A model generated the notes under the pieces. It saw nothing but the letters and a program-made list of their open reading frames with translations, searched no databases and was not told the origin of the DNA. From Deinococcus sp. (GTDB lineage: Bacteria > Deinococcota > Deinococci > Deinococcales > Deinococcaceae), in NCBI GenBank assembly GCA_018260375.1, contig JAGLBF010000084.1:1-10286 (forward strand): a stretch of DNA of 10,286 nucleotides, given 5' to 3'. This document shows positions 1 to 9,158 of the stretch, one piece after another. The position numbers and the translations under genes were made by a program. Numbering within the stretch: the stretch's first letter is position 1; each line of letters starts with the position of its first letter.

Positions 1-40
1 TGGAGCCGCAGGCGGCGCTTTTCCGACTGTGGTGTAATGG

Positions 41-58
41 AGCGGCAGTCCGTATAAG
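41..58 (+). repeat. Dispersed intergenic repeat, copy 1
   Basis: The bases agcggcagtccgtat (41–55) are the exact reverse complement of the last 15 bases of the window (10272–10286). The core agtccgtataag (47–58) also recurs, in both orientations, after sbcC (4594–4633). All copies lie between genes, which fits a small non-coding repeat family. No transposase lies between the outer copies, so they are not read as ends of an insertion sequence. Confidence 0.75.
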
Positions 59-160
59 TAGGCTGGCTACTTTTGCTATATCTATCTGCCCAATGCTATC
101 GGCACAGCGAAGCGTGATTTTCAAACGAAAAGTTTCACTTTACCTTTGAGGGACTTTGTG

Positions 161-196
161 GTTGCCCTGCATGTGGGAGTATTTTTATAGGGCAAC
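161..196. promoter_or_regulatory. 8-bp inverted repeat upstream of sbcD
   Basis: gttgccct (161–168) pairs perfectly with agggcaac (189–196) across a 20-base AT-rich centre, and the right arm ends 28 bases before the sbcD start. The right arm covers the expected −35 position of the leaderless promoter at 212–217. The centre contains another possible −10 (tatttt, 180–185) 18 bases after a weak −35 (ttgtgg, 156–161). An operator is possible. As a terminator it is weak, because the loop is long and no T run follows the right arm. Confidence 0.4.
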
Positions 197-211
197 ACCG
201 CCACTTCGTGC

Positions 212-217
212 TACTGT
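212..217 (+). promoter_or_regulatory. Candidate leaderless −10 box for sbcD
   Basis: tactgt fits TANNNT and is followed by seven bases and then the ATG at 225, so transcription would start at or next to the start codon. There is no Shine-Dalgarno sequence before this ATG. The same geometry occurs before the final hydrolase gene and, with a 6-base gap, before tetR. No good −35 hexamer is visible at 17–18 bases. Confidence 0.5.
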
Positions 218-224
218 TTATGTC

Positions 225-1408
225 ATGCGCGTACTTCATACGGCCGACTTTCACGCAGGTAAAACGCTGCGGGGTTATGACCGCACCCCAGAAATTCGTG
301 AGGCGCTTCAAGAAATTGCGGGGCTGGCCCGCACCGAAAAGGCCGACGCCGTGTTGGTGGCGGGCGATCTCTTTGACGGTGTGAACCCTTCGGCTGAGGC
401 CGAGGCCGCTGTATTTGAGTTCTTTTTGCGCCTCAAGGAACAGGGCATTCCAAGCGTGGTTATTGCCGGCAACCATGACAGCGCCAGCCGCCTTCACAGC
501 ATCTCAGGGCTGCTGACCTGGGTGGGAGCGGGCGTGGTGGCGCAGCCCAGCAGCGACCCAGGCCAGATGATGCGCCACGTGGACACGGCCAACGGGCGGC
601 TGGTGGTGGGCGCTTTGCCGTACCTCTCCGAGCGCAGACTGATCAAGGCGGCTGAGTTGCAGCACATGGATGTGGGCGCGTGGCGGCAAAAGTACCGCGA
701 GGGCATGGAGCAGTTTTTGCGCGTGCTAGGCAGTCAATTTGAAGCAGGCGCGGTCAACATGCTGATGCTGCACGCTACCTTTGATGGTGCGGTGGTCAGC
801 GGCTCTGAGCGGGATGTGAGGTTTGACCTTGAGCACCACTACACCCTCAACACACAGCAGCTGTCGCCCGGTGCTCAGTATGTGGCGCTGGGACACATAC
901 ACAAACCGCAGCAACTCAGCAGTGCGCCGCTAACAGCCTACAGCGGCAGCATCATTCAACTTGATTTTGGCGAGGGCGGCGAGAAAAAACAGGTGAACTT
1001 GGTCGAGGTAGTGGCGGGCCGCCCCGCGCAGCTTCACGTGCTGCCCCTGGTCAGCGGCAAAGAACTGCGTACCGTACAGGTAGATGCCGACAACTGGCAG
1101 GGCAAACTGGGCGAGCTGCAGGGCTTTACGGGGCTGGCCAAAGTGGTGGTGCGTGCCCAGATGGGAACGTCGGTGGTGGGCATCAAAGACCAGATTGTCG
1201 CGGCGTATTCCAGTGTGATCGCCGTGGAGTTGCAGGCCACAGCGGGCGACGCGCAGGCTATACTCCCGCCGGGACAAGACAGCGGCCTGAGCCTAGAAGA
1301 ACAGTACCGCGCCTACTACCTCAGCAAGCGCGGCGAGGTGCCGCCCGAATTGCTAGAGGCGTTTCGCCGCACCGACTTGCACGTGCGCCAGGCACGCGGA
1401 GAAAACCT

Positions 1409-1412
<4 letters not shown>
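225..1412 (+). CDS. sbcD: SbcD, nuclease subunit of the SbcCD complex
   Basis: Mre11-type metallophosphatase, 395 residues. It cleaves DNA hairpins and blocked or broken double-strand ends as the manganese-dependent nuclease partner of SbcC, in the cytoplasm on DNA. All core metal-binding motifs are visible: DFH (8–10), GDLFD (47–51), GNHDS (82–86), a catalytic-region histidine at 183 (LHATF) and GHIH (223–226). A C-terminal capping domain follows (about 290–395), ending in helices that in this family contact the base of the SbcC coiled coil. The frame stays open upstream to 156, but the ATG at 225 places the first beta strand and DxH motif where the family has them, and a −10 box sits seven bases before it. 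The last four bases overlap the sbcC start (ATGA), so the two are almost certainly cotranscribed and translationally coupled. The identification is secure; only the regulation is uncertain. Confidence 0.96.
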
Positions 1413-4591
<3,179 letters not shown>

Positions 4592-4594
4592 AGC

Positions 4595-4658
4595 TTATAC
4601 GGACTGCGCGATATACAAGCATAGTCCGTATAAAGCCAAGATCCGTATAAAGCCAAGA
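4595..4658. repeat. Composite repeat between sbcC and the patatin gene
   Basis: Just after the sbcC stop, ttatacggact (4595–4605) pairs with agtccgtataa (4623–4633), an 11-bp perfect inverted repeat with a 17-base loop. The right arm is part of a perfect 17-bp tandem duplication, tccgtataaagccaaga, at 4625–4641 and 4642–4658. The hairpin lies between two convergent genes and could slow transcription from either side, but neither side has a proper U-tract. The rest of the spacer, to 4845, shows no gene or other clear signal. Confidence 0.8.
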
Positions 4659-4845
4659 GCTGTGCCCATCAGCATTCCACGGCACAAGTTATGCGCCGGT
4701 AAATATCTCAAGAGTATTGGGGAATGTAGTTGAATTGAGTAGTTATGTAGAGCTTTTGTACGGCTGTGAGCTACCACTTTCTGGATAGGATCTTAAGCGC
4801 CATCCTTACTACACCTCTACCCGCATACATTTCCCGACATACAGT

Positions 4846-5790
4846 TTACTTAGGCGGCTCTAGGCTCAGCCCCCCGAAGACCTCATGCAACTGCGCCAGC
4901 TCTTTCTCGGCGGCTTGCTGACCCGCCTGTATGGCCTGTGGAGCGCGGCGAAAACTGGACAAGTCTATGCCGTGCAGGTGGGGGCGCAGCAGCACATTGG
5001 GACGGTACAAGCTCAGGCGGGCCGCCGTCAGCTGCGCCTGCATGATATCCACCGATCGCCGCAGCGCCTGCACCGTGCCGAGGCTAGCGGGAGTGCCGTG
5101 GGTGGCGCGGTGACTGTCACTGTGCTCTTTACCGCTAACGCTCACTTCATCCTTGTGGGTCAGATCACGCCACCACTGCGGCAGTGGCACGGGCAGGGTC
5201 GTAAAGCCTGGCAGCACTTTTTCGCTCAGCTCCAGCGGCTCTGGTGCAGTGACATCTACCGCCAGCGTGCGGCTGGCCCCCAGAAAAATGGCCGCGTCTA
5301 CAGGTACTTGGTTTAAAATTCCGCCGTCAAGCAGCAGGGTGTCATTCATGGCGACGGGATCTATGGCCCCTGGGTAGGCAATGGTGGCGCGTATCGCTGA
5401 GTACAGGTCGCCCCGCGACAGGTAAACGGTGCGTCCGCTGATGATGTCGGTAGCGGTCACGACGAGTGGCAAGGCCAGTTCTTCAAAGGTGGGGGGCAGA
5501 TGCTGCGCCATCCACGCCCGAAAGGCGCTATCACTCAACAGCCCCGTACCCACCCGCCAGTCTAAAAGGCGGCGCAGAGATACGCTACGGGCAATGGTAT
5601 GCAGTTCCTGTGCACTGTAGCCCGCCGCCACAAAAGCCCCCACCAGTCCGCCCATGCTGGTGCCCGCCACCACGTTAGGCAGCAAGTTCTCACGCTCCAG
5701 CACCTCGATAACCCCCAAGTGTGCTAGTCCACGCGCTCCGCCTCCACCCAGTACCAATCCGTAGTTACGCCGCTGCATGGCTGATATCAT
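4846..5790 (-). CDS. Patatin-like phospholipase family protein (RssA/YchK type)
   Basis: Predicted serine acyl hydrolase acting on lipids, 314 residues, with no signal peptide or membrane segment, so probably cytoplasmic or loosely membrane-bound. The patatin fold is clear: the glycine-rich oxyanion loop GGGGARG (15–21), the nucleophile elbow GTSMG with Ser45 (43–47), and the DGG motif carrying the second dyad residue Asp155 (155–157). The C-terminal part, with a DIMQAQLTAARL helix, a LLRPHL strand and a late AIQAGQQAAEKEL helix, matches the layout of RssA/YchK-type proteins rather than the longer eukaryotic-like patatins. The start at 5790 is chosen over the Met at residue 5 because a Shine-Dalgarno sequence lies six bases before it. 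The physiological substrate is unknown. The gene converges on sbcC and diverges from the kinase gene over 69 bp. Confidence 0.9.
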   Translation of the reverse strand: MISAMQRRNYGLVLGGGGARGLAHLGVIEVLERENLLPNVVAGTSMGGLVGAFVAAGYSAQELHTIARSVSLRRLLDWRVGTGLLSDSAFRAWMAQHLPPTFEELALPLVVTATDIISGRTVYLSRGDLYSAIRATIAYPGAIDPVAMNDTLLLDGGILNQVPVDAAIFLGASRTLAVDVTAPEPLELSEKVLPGFTTLPVPLPQWWRDLTHKDEVSVSGKEHSDSHRATHGTPASLGTVQALRRSVDIMQAQLTAARLSLYRPNVLLRPHLHGIDLSSFRRAPQAIQAGQQAAEKELAQLHEVFGGLSLEPPK

Positions 5791-5796
5791 ACCCCC

Positions 5797-5803
5797 CCAC
5801 CTT
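5797..5803 (-). promoter_or_regulatory. Ribosome binding site of the patatin gene
   Basis: Read on the minus strand, aaggtgg ends six bases before the ATG at 5790. This decides for the first of two in-frame ATGs and contrasts with the neighbouring kinase gene, which has no such site. Confidence 0.7.
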
Positions 5804-5818
5804 CTAAAGATATGAATT

Positions 5819-5849
5819 CTTTCTGAAAGCCCGTCTTTTCCTATACAGT
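5819..5849 (+). promoter_or_regulatory. Candidate promoter of the kinase gene with a short palindrome
   Basis: The AT-rich divergent spacer holds tatacagt at 5842–5849. Taken as tacagt (5844–5849) it fits TANNNT and ends ten bases before the kinase ATG, giving a very short or absent leader, and there is no Shine-Dalgarno sequence. An 11-bp palindrome, ctttc-t-gaaag (5819–5829), lies near the expected −35 position and between the two divergent genes. It could be an operator, but this length can easily arise by chance. Confidence 0.35.
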
Positions 5850-5859
5850 ACCTCTTAGT

Positions 5860-6693
5860 ATGGCCATCGCTGGAACTCGCTTAGATGGGCGCTACACCCT
5901 GATTCGCCCCCTAGGACGGGGGGCTTCGAGTGTGGTGTACCTGGCGCTGGGTGACGACGGCAAGCCCTACACCGCTAAGATCTTTCACAAACACTTGCAA
6001 GAAAATGCCCACCGCGAAGCCAGAATGTATCTGAACCACCCTAACCTAGGGCGTACCTTTGCCCTCAGTGAAATAGACGGCCACCCCACCGTGATAGGCC
6101 TCCTGATTATGGGTCAGCCACTGTTTCAGTTTTATAAAGAGCGCCCCACCCTGCTGCACACACCGCGCAGCTTTGTCCGCACGCTACTGGACCTTTTAGC
6201 GGCGCTGATCGCCATGCACCGGGTCGGACTGCTTCACCGCGATATCAAGCCCGATAACATTGTGGTCAACACAGGCGGACGAGCGGTGCTGGTAGACTAC
6301 GACCTGTCAGGGCCTATTGGCGAGGAGTTTAGGGTGCCTGTTCGCATCGGTACGCAGGCTTTTCAGTCACCCGAAGCCCAGCGCGGCGAGCCGCAAACGC
6401 CGCAAAGCGACCTGTGGAGCGTGGGCATTTTGCTGTACTGGGGGTTATACGGCGAGTTACCTGAGCGTGATGATCACCTGGAGGGTCATCCACACTCTAC
6501 AAAAGACGCGCCAGCACAGAGCATTCTAGAACATGACTTTAGAGCGCCCCACACTCAACCACAGTCGCTCTACCAGCACCTAGCGGCCCTAGCGCTGAAG
6601 CTGCTGCAAGTTAACCCCCAACAGCGCCCCAACAGCGCCGAGCAGACGCGTGCCAGGGTAATTGAAGCAGCGAGGGCAGACGGCCTGCTGTAA
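5860..6693 (+). CDS. Small soluble serine/threonine protein kinase
   Basis: Hanks-type protein kinase, 277 residues, consisting of the catalytic domain only: no transmembrane segment, PASTA, beta-propeller or other sensor domain. It is expected to phosphorylate Ser/Thr residues of cytoplasmic proteins. The glycine loop is GRGASSVVY (19–27), the ATP-anchoring lysine is Lys40 in TAKIF, and the probable helix-C glutamate is Glu53. The catalytic loop is HRDIKPDN (126–133) with Asp128 and Asn133, the metal-binding segment is DYD (146–148) in place of the usual DFG, the APE-like motif is SPE (170–172), and DLWSVG (184–189) follows. All residues needed for phosphotransfer are present, so activity is likely. 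The start is the first ATG of the frame, with TRLDGRYTLIRPLG directly after it as in many bacterial kinases. The substrate is unknown. It is divergent from the patatin gene and convergent with the carboxylesterase gene. Confidence 0.92.
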   Translation: MAIAGTRLDGRYTLIRPLGRGASSVVYLALGDDGKPYTAKIFHKHLQENAHREARMYLNHPNLGRTFALSEIDGHPTVIGLLIMGQPLFQFYKERPTLLHTPRSFVRTLLDLLAALIAMHRVGLLHRDIKPDNIVVNTGGRAVLVDYDLSGPIGEEFRVPVRIGTQAFQSPEAQRGEPQTPQSDLWSVGILLYWGLYGELPERDDHLEGHPHSTKDAPAQSILEHDFRAPHTQPQSLYQHLAALALKLLQVNPQQRPNSAEQTRARVIEAARADGLL

Positions 6694-6715
6694 TCAGTGG
6701 CCCGGCTGGGATCAG

Positions 6716-6745
6716 AAACGACCTCATTGAAAACGACCTCATTGA
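6716..6745. repeat. Perfect 15-bp tandem duplication between convergent genes
   Basis: aaacgacctcattga occurs twice head to tail (6716–6730 and 6731–6745) in the 65-bp spacer between the kinase and carboxylesterase stops. No terminator hairpin is visible in this spacer. Confidence 0.85.
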
Positions 6746-6758
6746 ATCGGGATGCGTA

Positions 6759-8363
6759 TCACTTCCACAGCACGTCGCACTGGTGCACCTTGCGGAAATC
6801 GTTCACCGGGCCGGTGCGCTGCGGGCGAAATTCCTGCACGACAAAATCAGGCGCAGTCAGCGGCGTCCAGACAGGCACTCCAGCGCCGTTGGGGTTACCG
6901 GTGCGGGCAAAGTTGGCCCAGTAGGTACGCATGGTTCTGGCGAGGGCAAGCTGCTGCGGCGTGAAGGCGCTGTAGTTCACCACGCTGTCGCTCGCGCCCA
7001 TGATGCTGGCGATTTCTGAGGAATGAAACGCCCCGTAGCTCGTGATGCCCGTGGCCGGCGGCAACTTGTTGGGCACCGTTTCGTCGCGGTACTCGTAGCT
7101 ATAGACCGGCACGAAGGCGCTGCGGCGGCGGGCGATGTCGTTGGTCGGGCAGGCAAAGGAGCTGTCGGTATTGGCGGCGCTCAGCGCCAGGACGCGCGAG
7201 CCGTAGGTGCGGGGCGAATACACAAACAGGGTGTTCAGGGCCTGCCACTTGTTGAGTACCACCGCCGCGCCGAGGTAGGTCAGCAGATCCACGTCGCCTG
7301 TTTTATGGCCCAGGAAGGCCGCAAAAGCCCGCGACTCGTTAAGGTTGCTGCCGATCAGCAGCGGCACGCCGAGCGCCTGCGGGCTGCTGAGCACCGTGAC
7401 CGGGTTCTGTGGCAAAGTAGGGTCGCCCCACAGCGGCGCAAACGGCACCGTTCCCGAATTGGGCGGCGTGACATCAGACAGTTTATTGGCGGGCAGGGCA
7501 CGCAGGCAAGCGGCGTCATTCCCGCCGCAGCCTAGCTTTTTGGCCGTGGCCGTTCCCACCGATAGTGCGCTGTCCCGCGCAGTGGTAATGCCGCCGTCTG
7601 TACACGGCCCACTTTGGATGACGGCCTTGTCAAATAGCCCCCGTGAGCCCGGCATGACCAGCTGCTGGCAAATGCTCATGCCGCCCGCCGATTCTCCAAA
7701 CGCCGTCACGTTGCCCGCATCACCACCAAACGCTGAGATGTTCTCGCGCACCCACTTCAGGGCGAGCTGCTGGTCAAGCAGGCCGTAGTTGCCCACCGAG
7801 CCATTTTCCGTGAGGCCCGGCGCGGCCAGGAAGCCCAGCGCACCCAGGCGGTAGTTCAGCATTACGACGACCACGTTCTGCTCGCGGGCCAGCGTGCGCG
7901 GGTCAAAGTCGCTGCCCGCTCCGGTTCTAAAGCTACCCCCATGAATCCAGACCATCACCGGCAGATTGCTGGCATTTTGCGGCGCGTAGATGTTCAGGAA
8001 GAGGCAGTCCTCGCTGCCGCGTCCCGCCTGCCCCGGATAACTACCAGGCTGCATGCAGACGTTACCCGGTTTCAGGGCGAGGCGCTCAGCGCTCCAAGCG
8101 GGGAGGGGACGCGGCGCACGCCAGCGCCACTGGCCCACTGGGGGCTGGGCATAGGGCAAGCCCTCCCAGATAGCCAGTCCGTTTTGTACCAAGCCGACCA
8201 CCGGGCCAGCCGGAGCACGCACACGGGCGGACGCCGCTGCACTGGTCACTGTACTGGTCACAGCAGAAACTGGTATGGCCGGCTGCGGCAGAGCGGGGGG
8301 TGTGACAGTCTGAGCTTGGGCTACGGCAGCAAGAAGCAGGGTCAGCGAAAGCAGGTGTTTCAT
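6759..8363 (-). CDS. Exported type-B carboxylesterase
   Basis: Alpha/beta hydrolase of the carboxylesterase/cholinesterase family, 534 residues, that hydrolyses carboxylic esters, here most likely outside the cytoplasm. Residues 1–17 form a signal peptide (MK, then a Leu/Ala core ending AVAQA), followed by a Pro/Ala/Val/Ser-rich linker to about residue 52. Family hallmarks are the EDCLFLNIY signature (118–126), the oxyanion HGG (141–143), the nucleophile elbow GESAG with Ser225, and the likely Glu343 (GSNLNES) and His447 (GAFHSSE) of the Ser–Glu–His triad. Cys103 and Cys120 sit where this family has a conserved disulfide. The frame is open to a GTG at 8417, but the ATG at 8363 starts the signal peptide directly and has ggagg just before it. 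It diverges from the TetR gene across 180 bp carrying tandem repeats, so TetR control is plausible. Substrate not determined. Confidence 0.94.
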   Translation of the reverse strand: MKHLLSLTLLLAAVAQAQTVTPPALPQPAIPVSAVTSTVTSAAASARVRAPAGPVVGLVQNGLAIWEGLPYAQPPVGQWRWRAPRPLPAWSAERLALKPGNVCMQPGSYPGQAGRGSEDCLFLNIYAPQNASNLPVMVWIHGGSFRTGAGSDFDPRTLAREQNVVVVMLNYRLGALGFLAAPGLTENGSVGNYGLLDQQLALKWVRENISAFGGDAGNVTAFGESAGGMSICQQLVMPGSRGLFDKAVIQSGPCTDGGITTARDSALSVGTATAKKLGCGGNDAACLRALPANKLSDVTPPNSGTVPFAPLWGDPTLPQNPVTVLSSPQALGVPLLIGSNLNESRAFAAFLGHKTGDVDLLTYLGAAVVLNKWQALNTLFVYSPRTYGSRVLALSAANTDSSFACPTNDIARRRSAFVPVYSYEYRDETVPNKLPPATGITSYGAFHSSEIASIMGASDSVVNYSAFTPQQLALARTMRTYWANFARTGNPNGAGVPVWTPLTAPDFVVQEFRPQRTGPVNDFRKVHQCDVLWK

Positions 8364-8365
8364 GG

Positions 8366-8371
8366 TCCTCC
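8366..8371 (-). promoter_or_regulatory. Ribosome binding site of the carboxylesterase gene
   Basis: On the minus strand ggagga is separated from the ATG at 8363 by only two bases, an unusually short gap. It supports the start at 8363 over the upstream GTG at 8417, which has neither a Shine-Dalgarno sequence nor a signal peptide following it directly. Confidence 0.6.
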
Positions 8372-8400
8372 GGGGAGCAAAAAAAGTAACTTGAGGAACG

Positions 8401-8432
8401 CCAGTCAGCTGGAACACCAGTCAGCCGGAACA
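8401..8432. repeat. 16-bp tandem repeat upstream of the carboxylesterase
   Basis: Two head-to-tail units, ccagtcagctggaaca (8401–8416) and ccagtcagccggaaca (8417–8432), differ at one base. The first unit begins with ccag-tcag-ctgg, a small inverted repeat. The pair lies 38 bases upstream of the carboxylesterase start, in its leader or promoter. Two identically spaced sites could bind a regulator such as the adjacent TetR protein; this is inference from position. Confidence 0.75.
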
Positions 8433-8488
8433 ATCCCTCCGCATCACACTTTACCACGAAAACCTAGTAGCACTTGGTTTTTTGTGGG

Positions 8489-8514
8489 CCTCTAGCGCTG
8501 GCCTCTAGTGCTGG
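8489..8514. repeat. 13-bp tandem repeat upstream of tetR
   Basis: cctctagcgctgg (8489–8501) is followed at once by cctctagtgctgg (8502–8514), with one mismatch. The second unit overlaps the expected −35 region of the TATACT promoter of the TetR gene, so it is well placed for autoregulation. It is unrelated in sequence to the repeat at 8401–8432. Confidence 0.7.
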
Positions 8515-8531
8515 CTTCTGCTACCGCCCTC

Positions 8532-8537
8532 TATACT
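8532..8537 (+). promoter_or_regulatory. Candidate leaderless −10 box for the TetR gene
   Basis: tatact matches the −10 consensus at five of six bases and is followed by six bases and then the GTG at 8544. No Shine-Dalgarno sequence precedes that GTG. A clear −35 is not visible; the corresponding position falls in the 13-bp tandem repeat. Confidence 0.6.
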
Positions 8538-8543
8538 GGCCAG

Positions 8544-9092
8544 GTGAATGATGTCACCAAGCGTTACGCCAAAGGAACCGCCCGGCGAGCCGAGATTTTG
8601 GCGGCGGCGCTGGTGGCCTACAGCGCGTCTAGCCGTTCGGCGCCGCGCCTGCGTGATATCGCGCAGGCGGTGAACCTGACCGAGGCGGGCGTGCTGCACT
8701 ATTTCGAGTCCAAAGACCATCTGTTTGTCGCTATTCTAGAAGCCCGCGACGACGACGCTGCCAAGCGCTACGACCTGCACACCGAGGCTGGGCTGTGGGC
8801 CTACCTAGAAGAAACCGTTTGCACCCCTGGCCTGACCAAACTGTTTGTGGACATGAGCACAGCCGCGAGTGACCCGCAGCACCCGGCACACGCTTTTTTG
8901 GCCCGCCACGACCCGGCTGTCCGGCAGGTGGTACGCGCGGCGCTGAACCTGGCCGATCCCTGGGCCGAGGAACTGCTGATTGCCGCCGCCGAGGGCTTGC
9001 AGCTGCGCTGGCTGCGCGAGCCGCAGACCGACCTCATCGGTGAGCTGCGGCGGCTGGTGGCGCTCCTGAAGGCACAGCCGCGCCACTCATGA
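8544..9092 (+). CDS. TetR-family transcriptional regulator
   Basis: DNA-binding repressor-type protein of 182 residues from the chosen start. The N-terminal helix-turn-helix is typical: TARRAEILAAALVAY (12–26), then LRDIAQAVNLTEAGVLHYF (36–54) with SKDHL after it, where TetR proteins have the recognition helix and the Tyr-Phe anchor. The rest is the variable ligand-binding and dimerisation part, from which no ligand can be read. The frame extends to a GTG at 8508, but that start would lie upstream of the excellent TATACT box at 8532–8537. The GTG at 8544 fits leaderless initiation and the usual short TetR N-terminus. It is divergent from the carboxylesterase and 66 bp upstream of a second exported hydrolase, so regulation of these two genes is the simplest reading. 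Tandem repeats flanking its promoter are candidate operators. Confidence 0.88.
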   Translation: MNDVTKRYAKGTARRAEILAAALVAYSASSRSAPRLRDIAQAVNLTEAGVLHYFESKDHLFVAILEARDDDAAKRYDLHTEAGLWAYLEETVCTPGLTKLFVDMSTAASDPQHPAHAFLARHDPAVRQVVRAALNLADPWAEELLIAAAEGLQLRWLREPQTDLIGELRRLVALLKAQPRHS

Positions 9093-9145
9093 GGCCCTGA
9101 GCAGCACACGGCACGGATTTCACCTGGGCGTTAAGCTGGGGCTGT

Positions 9146-9151
9146 TAAAGT
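9146..9151 (+). promoter_or_regulatory. Candidate leaderless −10 box for the exported hydrolase
   Basis: taaagt fits TANNNT and lies exactly seven bases before the ATG at 9159, with no Shine-Dalgarno sequence, so this gene may have its own promoter as well as any read-through from tetR. No convincing −35 is seen. Confidence 0.5.
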
Positions 9152-9158
9152 GCCGGCT

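Larger units (their letters stand above)
1..224. other. Non-coding leader region upstream of sbcDC
   Basis: No gene could be supported here. The stretch is AT-richer than the coding DNA that follows. It holds one copy of the dispersed agcggcagtccgtat repeat (41–55), a weak 6-bp hairpin (aagtag at 56–61 pairing with ctactt at 67–72, followed by a short T run) that could be a poor terminator for an unseen upstream gene, an 8-bp inverted repeat (161–196) and promoter-like boxes before sbcD. A short open frame enters from the left edge and stops at the TAA at 35–37; it may be the tail of an upstream gene but is too short to judge. Confidence 0.6.

Noticed and set aside
2..37. Short open frame from the left edge ending at the TAA at 35–37, possibly the tail of an upstream gene.
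   Set aside because: Only eleven codons are visible and other frames are also open across this stretch, so there is no way to show it is coding.
156..224. Upstream extension of sbcD to the ATG at 156.
   Set aside because: The extra 23 residues have no counterpart in SbcD proteins, and the ATG at 225 starts the conserved first strand with a −10 box seven bases upstream.
4595..4777. Minus-strand 60-residue open frame with a hydrophobic end in the sbcC–patatin spacer.
   Set aside because: Its 3' part runs through the inverted and tandem repeats, it shows no known motif, and no ribosome binding site was seen; more likely chance in a spacer.
7023..7535. Plus-strand open frame opposite the carboxylesterase gene.
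   Set aside because: It mirrors a well-supported catalytic gene, is rich in Arg/Gly/Ala as such shadows are, and has no recognisable domain.
8364..8417. Carboxylesterase start at the GTG at 8417.
   Set aside because: It would bury the signal peptide behind 18 residues encoded partly by the 16-bp tandem repeat, and it lacks the ribosome binding site seen before 8363.
8401..8432. Tandem repeats as a minimal CRISPR array.
   Set aside because: The units are 16 bp, directly adjacent with no spacers, only two in number, and no cas gene is present.
8508..8543. TetR start at the GTG at 8508.
   Set aside because: It lies upstream of the strong TATACT box and inside the 13-bp tandem repeat, and the 12 added residues do not resemble a TetR N-terminus.
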